From positions 189,635 through 253,634 of the forward strand of contig NZ_BAABLI010000005.1 of NCBI RefSeq assembly GCF_039544265.1: a stretch of 64,000 nt of DNA, read 5' to 3'. Origin of the DNA: Corallincola platygyrae. GTDB lineage: Bacteria > Pseudomonadota > Gammaproteobacteria > Enterobacterales > Neiellaceae. The notes beneath the pieces are model-generated. The model saw only the letters and a program-made list of their open reading frames with translations, searched no databases and had not been told where the DNA came from. The translations under genes were made by a program, and so were the position numbers. Shown here piece after piece: positions 1 through 8,953 of this stretch. Every line of letters starts with the position of its first letter. The stretch's first letter is position 1.

Positions 1-831
1 ACAGAAATGCTGACATCGGAAGGCAGTCATCTTCATTCGAGTGTCGGTAGTTATGGCGTCGCTATATTTGGCTGTGCCAAACAAGGCGAAAAAAATAGTT
101 CATCGACCTATAACTCTGGCGAGTGTGACGACCTGGCCGATAAACCTGCTCAGGAGCGCTTCGGGTTATCTGAGTTAATGCATGAGGCGCAAAACCAGAT
201 AATCACCCAGCCTATCGGTGACAAATTTGTTGGCGAGGTGATTTTGTCGCCAAGCGCGGCGGCTGACCTGCTCGATTGGTTTTTATTTCAGTTATCTGGT
301 CATTGCTTAATGACCGGAGATTCCGTGTATAAAGACAGTGTCGGTGAATTAATCGCGTCGCCTCTGTTGACTATTTCCAGCTATTTGGAAGGGGCGGGCG
401 TCGAACCAATCACCCATGATGGATTTCCCGCTGCCGATATCGAACTGGTATCTCAGGGACGTTTGAACTACCTGCTTCCCGATCTGTATAGCAGCAGAAA
501 ATTGGGCATTGAACATCTGCCGAGTGGAGACGCCTGGTGTATCGCTCCCGGAGAAACAGCCAGGAGTGAAATGGTTGGATCAGTGAAGCGCGGTGCCATT
601 GTTAATCGTCTGTCGATGGGAGACCCTGCCAAGAATGGTGATTTTTCTGGTGTGATTAAAAACAGCTTTTACATCGAAGATGGCCAGCAAAAACATGCAC
701 TGTCTGAGACCATGATTTCAGGCAACGTAGGCAAGATGCTGAAAAACATTGTTGCTGTCAGTAAGGAGTTTCGTGATACAGGCAGTTTCTCTTCGCCCTG
801 GCTGCAGATCTCCGGCCTTCATTTTTCATAG
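1..831 (+). CDS. TldD/PmbA family protein, 3' part (cut by window edge)
   Basis: The reading frame is open to the first base, so the gene begins before the window. About 276 residues are visible against a usual 430-450. The C-terminal half carries the family pattern: a segment with Y-SSRKLG, then GAIVNRLSMGDPAKNGDFSG, then an aromatic-IEDG stretch and a closing ISGNVGKMLKNI block. TldD/TldE (PmbA) proteins form heterodimeric proteases that act on modified peptides and unfolded regions. The HExxxH zinc motif of the catalytic TldD subunit is not seen; an HEAQNQ stretch lacks the second His. This fits the non-catalytic TldE/PmbA type, but the missing N-terminus prevents certainty. The next gene follows about 40 bases later, so co-transcription is possible. 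Confidence 0.8.
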   Translation, partial: TEMLTSEGSHLHSSVGSYGVAIFGCAKQGEKNSSSTYNSGECDDLADKPAQERFGLSELMHEAQNQIITQPIGDKFVGEVILSPSAAADLLDWFLFQLSGHCLMTGDSVYKDSVGELIASPLLTISSYLEGAGVEPITHDGFPAADIELVSQGRLNYLLPDLYSSRKLGIEHLPSGDAWCIAPGETARSEMVGSVKRGAIVNRLSMGDPAKNGDFSGVIKNSFYIEDGQQKHALSETMISGNVGKMLKNIVAVSKEFRDTGSFSSPWLQISGLHFS

Positions 832-870
832 TCGTGGTTGCCGTTCCACACGCTGTTTAGGAGTAACGTG

Positions 871-1935
871 ATGGCAAAGATTATCTATGGTGTATCAGGT
901 GAGGGCTCTGGCCACTCTTCGCGTGCAAAACTAATTGCGAGTCATCTGGAGCGGCAGGGGCATGAGCTGAAACTGGTCTCCTACGATCGTGGTTATCGCA
1001 ACCTTCACCAGCAGTTTGATGTGTTGGAGATCCTGGGACTGACCATTGCCAGTGTCGACAACAAGGTCTCCAAGCTGAAAACCTTGACCGAGAACCTGGC
1101 TAATTTGCCCGAGGGTACACGCGCTTTTAATAAGCTGCGGGAGCTGTTTAAGTCGTTCCAACCCGACTGCGTTATTACTGACTTCGAGCCTTGTACTGCG
1201 TACCTGGCCAGTCACTATGACCTGCCCTTGATTAGCTTGGATAACCAGCATCGCATGCGTTACATGGAGTACGACTGTCCGGCATCGCTTCGCAAAGATG
1301 CGCTGCTGACTGAAACCATTATCCGCGCCATGGTGCCCAAACCCTGGTATTCGCTGATCACCTCTTTTCATACTGGCCCATTAAAGAATGAGCATTGCCA
1401 GGTGTTTCCACCTCTTATTCGTCCTGCCGCTTATGGGCTCACACCTTCTGAGGGCGAACATATTCTGGTTTACGCCACGTCTGGTTTTGATTCGCTGTTG
1501 GACACCTTGGCTAAGTTCTCGCGAGAGCGCTTTTATGTCTATGGCTACAACAAGGATGAAGTGGTGGGCAACCTGCATTTCAGGCCGTTCAGTGAAGATG
1601 GCTTTTTGCAGGACCTGGCAAGTTGCAAAGCGGTGATGGCAACAGCAGGTTTTACTTTGATCAGCGAAGCGCTGCATCTTAAAAAACCGTATCTGGCGTT
1701 TCCTATGCAGGGACAGTTTGAGCAACACCTGAACTCGCATATGCTGGACAAGCAGGGGCTGGGCAAAGAGTGCCTTGAACCCAACATAGACTCAATTGCC
1801 GCCTTTTTGTATCAGTTACCTGATTACCAACAGACACTGGAAAAGTACGAAGGCTGTGATAATCAGGGCATGCGAGACAAACTGGATCAATTGCTTGCCG
1901 ATGATATGGCGTTGCTGAAATCGTTTGCGCGCTAA
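871..1935 (+). CDS. GT-B fold glycosyltransferase-like protein (MJ1255 type)
   Basis: This 354-residue protein begins MAKIIYGVSGEGSGHSSRAK, the glycine-rich start of GT-B glycosyltransferases related to the archaeal MJ1255 family and MurG-like enzymes. The C-terminal half has an ATAGFTLISEALHLKKP stretch followed by FPMQGQFEQHLN, which resembles the nucleotide-sugar binding site. No signal peptide is visible, so it is probably cytoplasmic or peripheral. The start at 871 is preferred over an upstream in-frame codon at 838 because AGGAG lies about 8 bases before it and homology starts there. Acceptor and donor are unknown. The downstream phosphatase gene starts within 20 bases, suggesting an envelope or lipid-related operon (inference). 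Confidence 0.75.
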   Translation: MAKIIYGVSGEGSGHSSRAKLIASHLERQGHELKLVSYDRGYRNLHQQFDVLEILGLTIASVDNKVSKLKTLTENLANLPEGTRAFNKLRELFKSFQPDCVITDFEPCTAYLASHYDLPLISLDNQHRMRYMEYDCPASLRKDALLTETIIRAMVPKPWYSLITSFHTGPLKNEHCQVFPPLIRPAAYGLTPSEGEHILVYATSGFDSLLDTLAKFSRERFYVYGYNKDEVVGNLHFRPFSEDGFLQDLASCKAVMATAGFTLISEALHLKKPYLAFPMQGQFEQHLNSHMLDKQGLGKECLEPNIDSIAAFLYQLPDYQQTLEKYEGCDNQGMRDKLDQLLADDMALLKSFAR

Positions 1936-1951
1936 GGGCAGGGCACAGAAC

Positions 1952-3070
1952 GTGACAGTAAAAACTTCAAAGACGAAAAAGTTGCTCGGCGGATTAATGG
2001 CTTTTTTGGCCAGCTTGCCTGCGGTGGCTGAACCGCCCATGAAGAGGGCGACGGAAGTGGGCCCCGAGCTAGTGTCCGATATCAAAAGCGATGAACACGT
2101 CGTGTTTTTCAATACGTCGGGCTACTTCAATCAAGACAGCCAGCGCTGGCATCTGCCTATTCATGGTTGGATCTATGAACCTGAAACCAGTTGGTTTCGG
2201 GCGGGTGCGATCGCTGCCGCACTAAAGAAAAAGTACGGACTAACGACCAGTGAGTCGACACAAGACAACTTTGATGAGCGGGTAAACCTTCTTATCTCTG
2301 ACAATGAACGTGGTAAGCGGATTGTTATCGCGCTGGCAGGCCACCATTACCTGCTTCCGGCATCACAGAAAAACGGTCATTTTAAGGCGGAAGTGGTGTT
2401 ACCGCTGGCGGAGGATATTGCCAAAGGTCATGAGTTAATACGCTATCACGCAGTGACTAACGTTACAGACCCACGAAATTTTACTGGCGAAGTGATGCTG
2501 CTTTCTCCCAATGGGCGTTCAATCATCAGTGACATAGATGACACGGTGAAACTCAGTTTTGTGACCGATAAAAAGCGGCTAATGGACCAAACGCTGCTGC
2601 AGGATTTTGAGGCTGTCAAAGGCATGGCGGATGTCTATCAACAATGGCAAGCCGGTGGCGGTAGTGTGCACTTTGTATCCTCCAGCCCTTGGTATCTGTA
2701 TTCACCGCTAACTGAATTTTTGCAGAGTAGCAATTTCCCCTGGGCAACCCTGTCGCTAAAAGCATTGCGGTTTCGGGATCGGACCCTGTTTAAGTTGTTT
2801 CAGCCTGGGACCGTCACCAAGCCAGCAGCAATTGAGGAAATCCTTCATGCCTACCCTGAACGCACCTTTGTCTTAGTCGGAGATAGCGGTGAGCAGGATC
2901 CTGAAGTCTACGCCGACATCTCAAGACGATACCCCGAACAGATTGAGAAGATCTATATTCGTTGGATCTCAGAGCCGCCGATTGATACTGCTCGATTTGA
3001 TCGGGATTTCGCTGGGCTGGATAAAGCGAAGTGGCAGGTGTTCACCTCGCCCAATGAAATCAGCCTGTAG
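1952..3070 (+). CDS. Exported App1-family (DUF2183) phosphatase
   Basis: A GTG start at 1952 gives a protein with a Lys-rich n-region, a hydrophobic core (LLGGLMAFLASLPAVA) and a likely signal-peptidase site before EPP. A TTG at 1925 would overlap the previous gene and spoil the signal peptide. The catalytic domain is recognised by ISDIDDTVK, with the DxDxT nucleophile motif at about D194/D196, followed by VHFVSSSPWYLYSPL and LVGDSGEQDPEVY. These are the successive HAD-type motifs of App1, a phosphatidate phosphatase in yeast. Bacterial members are mostly uncharacterised, so the substrate (phospholipid or phosphoester) is inferred. The gene closes a probable operon with the glycosyltransferase-like gene. 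Confidence 0.8.
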   Translation: MTVKTSKTKKLLGGLMAFLASLPAVAEPPMKRATEVGPELVSDIKSDEHVVFFNTSGYFNQDSQRWHLPIHGWIYEPETSWFRAGAIAAALKKKYGLTTSESTQDNFDERVNLLISDNERGKRIVIALAGHHYLLPASQKNGHFKAEVVLPLAEDIAKGHELIRYHAVTNVTDPRNFTGEVMLLSPNGRSIISDIDDTVKLSFVTDKKRLMDQTLLQDFEAVKGMADVYQQWQAGGGSVHFVSSSPWYLYSPLTEFLQSSNFPWATLSLKALRFRDRTLFKLFQPGTVTKPAAIEEILHAYPERTFVLVGDSGEQDPEVYADISRRYPEQIEKIYIRWISEPPIDTARFDRDFAGLDKAKWQVFTSPNEISL

Positions 3071-3099
3071 GGGTTATTTGAGATTCCTGGCTTCTTGAG

Positions 3100-3153
3100 C
3101 CCCTTAAGCCTCTTAAGCCCCTTAAGCCCCTTAAGCCCCTTAAGCCCCTTAGG
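3100..3153. repeat. Tandem 9-bp repeat, six units of CCCCTTAAG
   Basis: Six head-to-tail 9-mers lie 30 bases after the App1 stop codon. Four are exactly CCCCTTAAG, one is CCTCTTAAG and the last is CCCCTTAGG. Each contains the palindrome CTTAAG. No T-tract or hairpin makes it an obvious terminator. It could be a slippage-prone minisatellite or an array of protein-binding half-sites. Confidence 0.9.
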
Positions 3154-3168
3154 CCTCCCAAACCTCTG

Positions 3169-3188
3169 ACTTTCACTTTCTTACATTT
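3169..3188 (+). promoter_or_regulatory. Shared 20-bp upstream motif, copy 1
   Basis: The sequence actttcactttcttacattt is identical to the minus strand of 14517-14536. It lies about 150 bases before the exported S9 peptidase gene and has the same orientation relative to that gene as the other copy has to the esterase gene at 13148-14401. The TTCAC/TTAC-type spacing looks like an OmpR-family direct-repeat site, but no specific regulator is identifiable. Confidence 0.5.
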
Positions 3189-3340
3189 ACTGAACACTTT
3201 CTACACAGAGTTAATAGCCCCTTTGTGATGTTCTATCTAAGACCCGGAGCGGTTTGATTTTGCTGTGTTCAGCTTGCGGTGATGACTCGTGTGCTGTCGC
3301 TAGCTGAATGCGCTCCCTTGATAGTGCAAAGGATGCTCAG

Positions 3341-5638
3341 ATGATAAAAACAAAGAATCTTCCTCGATTTTCCAGTCAATTGGCCAAGGCCTTCCTACTT
3401 TGTGGCTCGCTGCTTTCAGTGAGTAGTTCCGTCATCGCTGACACAAATAATTCTGCTGGTCGCGGACTTTTTAAAGCGCCAGAAGAAATCAAGGAGCCAA
3501 AAGCTTCTGCACAACCATTGCAGCGGGAGTTTCACGGCAAGTTGCTGGTGGATGAATTTGACTGGTTGATTGATAGAGATTTTCCGGTGGTGGATGATCC
3601 GGAAGTGCTCTCCTACGTCGCAGCAGAGAACAGCTACTACGATGCGGTGATGAAACCATTTAAACCCCTGACTGACAAGCTGGTGGAAGAGGCGAATCAG
3701 CGGCAGGTGGTCAAAGACAGCACGGGCTCGCTGCTAGAGCAGGTGGATTATCGAAGAGTCGGGCAGTTTCACTATGTCGCATTTGCCAAGCCGGACAGTT
3801 CGTTGAAGTTGTGGAAACGTGCACCTGTCGGCAAGGGGAATGCCACCGCTGGTTTGGTTCACGTTCTGGATGAAGCGGAGTTGCTGGCGGATCTGTCCGA
3901 GCCCAAACTTAAAGCCACATCTATCCACAAACTGTTCTTTAGCCCCGATGGTCGTTATGTGGCTTTGGGGACATATAGCCACAATATCCATGAGTCAGAA
4001 CTCAAAATATACGACCTCGAAGCCAAGCTGTTTCTAGACAGTAAATTTGGCCCAGGATTACCTGTTTACGTCTGGATGCAAGACAGCCAATCACTGTTTT
4101 ATCCGACCATGAATGTTGATGGACTTCATCAAGTTCGTTTGCATCGGCTGGGAACCGATCCTACTAAGGACAAATTGCTTTATCAGGAGAAGCGCGGAGC
4201 ATTCCGTAATGAGATGTATCTGAGTACGTCTGGTGATTATGCGTTTCTCTATCGTGGCGCGCAGCGCAGCCTTCAGGTGCTGGCGTTTTCAACCAAGTCG
4301 CCAGAGCTTCCTCCGATAGAAACTTCGCCCATCAAACACAATGTGATGAACTTTGTTGATCACGCCAACGGCAAGTTTTACATGCGTAGTAACGATACCC
4401 ATCGTGGTTATCGGATCGCCGTCGCTGACGATACCGGCAATGGTCCGGGCAAATGGAAAACGTTGCTGGAAGGCAGTGATGAGGTGCAACTTAAGCGAAT
4501 GATGCCGTTCAATGGCTTTGTTGCCGTTGAGGCCAACAGGGCAGGGCAGAGTGATATCGTGGTACTAAGAGAGGACAGCAAACCACAATGGCTGTCATTC
4601 CCAGATAAGGCTTACACTGCGATCCTGCAACGCAATCAGGATCCGAGTCAGGACAAGATCCGCTTCAGTTATTTCTCACTTACCACGCCTTATTCTCACG
4701 CCGTTTATGACTTGGCAACGGACAAGATCTCTGGCTTAAGCCGCCTTGATATGGATATGTCGCTGTACGCCACCGAGAGGTTGCTGGTAAAAGTCAGGGA
4801 CGGCGTTCTAGTGCCTGTCACATTGTTCTATCGCAAGGACCTACGCAAGCCGGGGCAACCATTGCATCTGACTGGGTTCGGTGCTTTTGGTCAAACCGGT
4901 GAGGGCTGGCCCCGAGGCTTTAAGTTTGCCAATGAACGCTTCAGCTTGCTGGACCGCGGCGTGTTATATGCCATGGCCCATGTTCGTGGCGGTGGCGAGT
5001 TGGGGCCCAAGTGGCAGCAAGGGGGCGAGCGAATGAACCGCAAAAACAGCTTCAACGACTTAGTTGATGTCGCCAACTACCTCATCGAGAAAAACTACAC
5101 CCAAAAAGGTGATATCAGTCTCTATGGTGATAGCGCTGGCGGCACTTTGGTCGGCGCGGCGATCAACCAATCCCCAGACCTTTGGGCTGGGGCGCTTTTG
5201 ATTGTGCCTTATGTTGACCCCTTGTCAGAGATGTTGGATAGCGAAAATCCTGCGGCCAGTTCGTTGTGGCAGATGTACGGGAATCCCGTGCGCTCTGAGG
5301 AGGCATTTGATTATGTACTGAGTTACAACCCCTATGACCAGATAGCAGAAACCGCTTATCCACCGCAGTTTATTATGACTCGCTGGACTGACGCCGATGT
5401 ACCTTATTGGCAGGGCGCGCGCTGGGTTGCGCGTATGCGAGAGCGGAAAACAGATGACCACCTGATACTGCTTCGCACCCATCAGGATGGCAATCACTTT
5501 GGTGGCGCGACGCCATCCAAGGACAGATATGAACAAGCGGAAGCTATGACCTTTGTATTGATGGTGCATGGTCTGGCCGATTCAACCCCTGCACCTTTGC
5601 CCACCAATAAACCTACAAAGCTGGCAATGGAGGATTAG
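3341..5638 (+). CDS. Exported S9A prolyl-oligopeptidase-like serine peptidase
   Basis: The chosen start at 3341 has AAGGA nine bases upstream and yields a signal peptide (KTKNLPRF, hydrophobic stretch, then SSSVIADT). A start 33 bases earlier lacks both. The N-terminal half fits the seven-bladed propeller of prolyl oligopeptidase/oligopeptidase B, and the C-terminal hydrolase domain has a complete triad: Ser598 in GDSAGG, Asp684 in WTDADVPYW and His719 in DGNHFGG. Family enzymes cut short peptides after Pro or basic residues. The Arg-binding acidic residues of oligopeptidase B cannot be judged by eye, so specificity is open. The exported location suggests peptide scavenging. It is followed after three bases by a lipoprotein gene, probably co-transcribed. 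Confidence 0.88.
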   Translation: MIKTKNLPRFSSQLAKAFLLCGSLLSVSSSVIADTNNSAGRGLFKAPEEIKEPKASAQPLQREFHGKLLVDEFDWLIDRDFPVVDDPEVLSYVAAENSYYDAVMKPFKPLTDKLVEEANQRQVVKDSTGSLLEQVDYRRVGQFHYVAFAKPDSSLKLWKRAPVGKGNATAGLVHVLDEAELLADLSEPKLKATSIHKLFFSPDGRYVALGTYSHNIHESELKIYDLEAKLFLDSKFGPGLPVYVWMQDSQSLFYPTMNVDGLHQVRLHRLGTDPTKDKLLYQEKRGAFRNEMYLSTSGDYAFLYRGAQRSLQVLAFSTKSPELPPIETSPIKHNVMNFVDHANGKFYMRSNDTHRGYRIAVADDTGNGPGKWKTLLEGSDEVQLKRMMPFNGFVAVEANRAGQSDIVVLREDSKPQWLSFPDKAYTAILQRNQDPSQDKIRFSYFSLTTPYSHAVYDLATDKISGLSRLDMDMSLYATERLLVKVRDGVLVPVTLFYRKDLRKPGQPLHLTGFGAFGQTGEGWPRGFKFANERFSLLDRGVLYAMAHVRGGGELGPKWQQGGERMNRKNSFNDLVDVANYLIEKNYTQKGDISLYGDSAGGTLVGAAINQSPDLWAGALLIVPYVDPLSEMLDSENPAASSLWQMYGNPVRSEEAFDYVLSYNPYDQIAETAYPPQFIMTRWTDADVPYWQGARWVARMRERKTDDHLILLRTHQDGNHFGGATPSKDRYEQAEAMTFVLMVHGLADSTPAPLPTNKPTKLAMED

Positions 5639-5641
5639 ACA

Positions 5642-6559
5642 ATGGAAAGAGTTGAGAATAGAAACGCTGGGCTCGCAACGTCTTATCTTGTCGCCTTGTT
5701 TGGTTTGTTGCTTTCTGCCTGTAGCACAACCCCCGAACACGCAACATTGGCAGACGCTGAATACCATCCCTATGGGAGTTTTGTAGGAAAACAAGGCGAC
5801 CGGGAGTTACATCATAAGTGGAACATGGTTGATCCTATGCTGCACTACATCTGGTTGGCAGAAAAAACATCTAAGTTGCCAGCGGACATAGACAAGCGAG
5901 ATTACCAATACACATCAAAGGCATTAGCGCTTTCTGTTGCTGATAACCAGTTCACCATCGACAGCAATGAGCCCTGGCTGGTTGCTGAGTACGGCAAATG
6001 GGATGACAGGTTTATGCAGAACTTCTTCCGCAGACATAATCGCATGCTGTCCGGCGTTGCGATTCTGGGGTGGCGGGATACCACTGCGTCTAATTCAGGA
6101 GATCCGCAAGTCATGGTGGTTCATGGATTTGAGAAAGCCCTTTCTCGAACCGAGCGGTTAATCAACGAACTAGGCATGAACTGTCATATCCAGGGGTACG
6201 CCGAGGAGACTCAGTATGATCAGGCTAAGCCCTACGTAGAGCATTATTTGGGAGTGCATCGCTGGCGGAACTACCGTTGTGGCAAAGTGTTTGTCAATGT
6301 CATGACCAGTGCCAGGCCAGATCTGGCAGCAACCTACTCAATGATCCGAGTACGTAGCGATGACGAAAAAGGCTCCCACTTCCCCGAGATTGCACTGGCG
6401 TATGACCAATTCAAACAATGGAATATCGCGGATGCCAGTGCCGGTAAAAGCTACGCCACAGAGGAGTATGTAGAATTGGTCGATACCTGGGTTAACGGCA
6501 AAGAGCGAACCTTCCCGGTCCTGCGTCGGCACTGCCCCTGTAGCTATCCTGTGAATTAG
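5642..6559 (+). CDS. Predicted lipoprotein of unknown function
   Basis: This 305-residue protein has a hydrophobic N-terminus ending in the lipobox LLSAC (Cys27), so it should be a lipid-anchored envelope protein. GGAGG lies about 8 bases before the ATG and overlaps the 3' end of the peptidase gene, which argues for translational coupling. The mature part contains a WNMVDPMLHYIWL stretch, a central region with Cys residues (GMNCHIQGY, WRNYRCGKVF) and a C-terminal LRRHCPCSYPVN. The paired cysteines suggest disulfides. I do not recognise the family; partnership with the upstream peptidase is inferred only from the 3-base spacing. Confidence 0.75.
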   Translation: MERVENRNAGLATSYLVALFGLLLSACSTTPEHATLADAEYHPYGSFVGKQGDRELHHKWNMVDPMLHYIWLAEKTSKLPADIDKRDYQYTSKALALSVADNQFTIDSNEPWLVAEYGKWDDRFMQNFFRRHNRMLSGVAILGWRDTTASNSGDPQVMVVHGFEKALSRTERLINELGMNCHIQGYAEETQYDQAKPYVEHYLGVHRWRNYRCGKVFVNVMTSARPDLAATYSMIRVRSDDEKGSHFPEIALAYDQFKQWNIADASAGKSYATEEYVELVDTWVNGKERTFPVLRRHCPCSYPVN

Positions 6560-6592
6560 CGTTGCTGCTGATTCTGAAGGGAGACAAAAGCT

Positions 6593-6628
6593 CACCCCAG
6601 CCTTATTCCTGAGAATAAGGCTGAGGTG
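6593..6628. terminator. Bidirectional hairpin between convergent genes
   Basis: A 15-bp stem with one mismatch (centre CAGCCTTATT / AATAAGGCTG, 6-nt loop) lies between the lipoprotein gene and nnrS. On the minus strand it is followed by CTTTTG, a weak T-tract suited to terminating nnrS. Confidence 0.6.
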
Positions 6629-6665
6629 TAGGGGGCTTTCAGAATGTGTGCTCCAAGGTAGCCGG

Positions 6666-7871
6666 TTACCCAGGCCGGCCATCTGCTCTCGGCGTAGACA
6701 ACACCTTGGTGTAGTGCAGCAGGAACAGGCCATACCCCAATATCCAGGTCAACGCACTGCCACCGATACTCCACATTAGCCATTGCGGCATTACTGCCGG
6801 CAGCAAACTGCGAAGCACTGCAGCCGCCAATAGCAAAACAAAGGCAAATGACATCTGAGGGTGAGGCTGCAGCGGGCGACCGGTGTGGCCCAAAGAGACT
6901 CGTGCCAGCATGGCGAGTATCAACGAACCCATACCGCCCACGGTGAGTGCGTGAATCGCCGGGCTCATGCTATACACCTGCCCCAGATAATAGGCTGCCG
7001 CCAGCAGCGCACCGACAGGGATAAACAGGTAGCTCAAGTGCAACGACCACAACAGCGGCACTTTTAAAGTGACATGGGGGCGCCAGCGTGCCATCCGGAT
7101 TAACTGGCTAACGCCAAACACAGTCCACAACGTGGCGATGACCGTGCGTTCTGGCGACCACCAGTTCGAAGCCAATAGCAAAACAACAATGGCAAGTAAC
7201 GATAAAGCGCCCAGAGCTTCCAGCCAAAACAGTGGTTGGGGCTTTTCGAATTGGCAGGCACGAGAGGTAAAAAATGGGATCACTCGACCACCCACAACAA
7301 AGACCACCAGGGTGATGAGCAGCACAGCAAGATGACTGCCAATCATCATGCCGTTTGCCATATGGCCGGTAATAGCCAGGTGCATCAATAGATTCGCCAG
7401 GGTTAATCCCAATAGTAGTGGCGTGAAAACCAGGTTTCGCCATTGTTTCACCCGGTAAACGAAATTGGCCATCACTAAGGCGACCGTCGGAAGAAACAGA
7501 AGATCGATCGCCATGGCTAGCCAGCGTAACTCACCTAAATCAACAACCATTAAGATACGAGCAACCAGCCAGAGTAAGAATAGCGCCAGCAGTTTATTGC
7601 CATGCAAACCACGAAGCCCGGTCCAGGTTTGCACTGCCGTCAGCAGGAAGCCAGCAATAATGGCGGCGACAAAACCAAACAGCATTTCGTGCATATGCCA
7701 CCACAACCCGCCGCCGTAGGGCATAAACTGGATCTTGCCCGCAAAGCTCAACCACCAAACTAAGATGGCAATTACGCTGAAGGCAGAGCCTGCCAGAAAG
7801 AAGGGGCGAAAGGCCAGGCGAAGTAGGGGGGGGAGTTTTTCCTCTACGCTGGCATCAGTTATCTGCATCAT
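6666..7871 (-). CDS. nnrS: NnrS family haem-copper membrane protein
   Basis: A 401-residue polytopic membrane protein with about 12 hydrophobic segments. The N-terminal signature LLRLAFRPFFLAGSAFSV and the GGGLWWHMHEMLFGF stretch with its His pair are typical of NnrS, as are ITGHMANG, GGRVIPFFT and SLGHTGRPL. NnrS contains haem and copper and protects metabolism during nitric oxide stress without degrading NO itself. GAGG lies 8 bases before the first of two consecutive ATGs. A perfect NsrR-type palindrome covers the promoter region, which supports NO-responsive control. No nor or nir genes are visible nearby. Confidence 0.93.
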   Translation of the reverse strand: MMQITDASVEEKLPPLLRLAFRPFFLAGSAFSVIAILVWWLSFAGKIQFMPYGGGLWWHMHEMLFGFVAAIIAGFLLTAVQTWTGLRGLHGNKLLALFLLWLVARILMVVDLGELRWLAMAIDLLFLPTVALVMANFVYRVKQWRNLVFTPLLLGLTLANLLMHLAITGHMANGMMIGSHLAVLLITLVVFVVGGRVIPFFTSRACQFEKPQPLFWLEALGALSLLAIVVLLLASNWWSPERTVIATLWTVFGVSQLIRMARWRPHVTLKVPLLWSLHLSYLFIPVGALLAAAYYLGQVYSMSPAIHALTVGGMGSLILAMLARVSLGHTGRPLQPHPQMSFAFVLLLAAAVLRSLLPAVMPQWLMWSIGGSALTWILGYGLFLLHYTKVLSTPRADGRPG

Positions 7872-7882
7872 GGGTGAACCTC

Positions 7883-7917
7883 ACACTAAAGATGTATATA
7901 TAATACATCTTTAGTGT
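7883..7917. promoter_or_regulatory. NsrR-type operator
   Basis: A perfect inverted repeat with 15-bp arms and a 5-bp centre (ATATA) begins 11 bases before the nnrS start codon. The core AAAGATGTAT / ATACATCTTT matches the known NsrR consensus (AAGATGYAT with its inverse). NsrR is an iron-sulfur repressor relieved by NO, and nnrS is a classic target. Its position near the start codon is compatible with direct repression. Confidence 0.85.
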
Positions 7918-7979
7918 TTGCCGCTGCGAACGCTTTTTGTTCTAGTTTGGTGAATAATCATCAATCCATTGATCTGACG

Positions 7980-8834
7980 CTACTTTTTCTTCTCAGATTT
8001 TTTCTTGTCGTCTTTGTGTTTGTCGTGATGTTTATGTTCTGGTGGAAAGATTTCGGGCACAAAGGTTTGTTCATGCATGGGAGGACGCACATAACCTTTG
8101 GTGTTTATCTCCGGCAGTTCGATGTGGTCATAAGTGAGCTCTTTATAGGGCACTTTGCTTAGCAGATGACTGATACAGCTGATACGAGCCTGCCGCTTGT
8201 CATCACCGTTGACGACATACCAGGGTGAGCGGCGGGTATCGGTATGGGAAAACATGGCGTCTTTGGCCTGCGAGTATTCCACCCATTTGCTTCTTGAAAG
8301 CAGGTCCATATCACTGAACTTCCAGCGCTTAATCGGGTTGGTTACCCGTTCACTGAAACGTTTTTCCTGCTCTTCATCAGAGACCGAAAACCAATACTTA
8401 ATCAGGATGATGCCGGAACGCAGCAGCGCTTCTTCAAAGGCTGGGCAGAAACGCAGAAACTCCTCGTACTCGTCATCAGAGCAGAAGCCCATCACGCGTT
8501 CAACGCCCGCGCGGTTGTACCAGGAGCGGTCAAACATGACGACTTCGCCTGCCGCAGGCAGATGAGCAATGTATCGCTGGAAATACCACTGCGTCCGCTC
8601 TCGGTCACTGGGCTTTGCCAGCGCCACGACGCGAACTACGCGTGGATTGAGCTTTTCAAGAATACGTTTGATGACACCGCCTTTACCTGCTGCATCGCGC
8701 CCTTCAAAAACGACTGCGACACGCAGCCCTTTCTCTTTAACCCACTCCTGCATCTTTACCAGTTCGGTTTGCAGGCGCTCTAGTTCCTGCTCATAAAACT
8801 CTTTATTCAGGCGTTTGCTGCGTTTGGCGGCCAT
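7980..8834 (-). CDS. ppk2: Polyphosphate kinase 2
   Basis: This 284-residue P-loop kinase has Walker A at residues 45-53 (GRDAAGKGG), Walker B MFDRSWYNR and a lid region with ERVTNPIKRWKFS. These are characteristic of the single-domain PPK2 family, which transfers phosphate between polyphosphate and nucleoside mono- or diphosphates. Subclass is most like PPK2 class I (NDP kinase) by length and motif, but this is not certain. The C-terminal tail after residue 255 is rich in His and Lys (EHKHHDKHKDDKKKSEKKK) and presumably disordered; it may help bind polyphosphate. The protein is cytoplasmic. The divergent neighbour starts 120 bases away, so promoters for both must lie in that gap. Confidence 0.92.
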   Translation of the reverse strand: MAAKRSKRLNKEFYEQELERLQTELVKMQEWVKEKGLRVAVVFEGRDAAGKGGVIKRILEKLNPRVVRVVALAKPSDRERTQWYFQRYIAHLPAAGEVVMFDRSWYNRAGVERVMGFCSDDEYEEFLRFCPAFEEALLRSGIILIKYWFSVSDEEQEKRFSERVTNPIKRWKFSDMDLLSRSKWVEYSQAKDAMFSHTDTRRSPWYVVNGDDKRQARISCISHLLSKVPYKELTYDHIELPEINTKGYVRPPMHEQTFVPEIFPPEHKHHDKHKDDKKKSEKKK

Positions 8835-8953
8835 TATTTGCTCCCCGGTATTTAACAGCTCAGTAACATTAGTGTAGCGGCAGTGTCATAACTCAACACT
8901 AGGCTTCCTGCGAACCTTTCTAAATATAGTCAATAAGTTAGAGGAAACTAAAG

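Noticed and set aside
3100..3153. PmrA- or BqsR-type binding sites in the CTTAAG array
   Set aside because: Those sites need half-sites about 11 bases apart; the array has a 9-base period.
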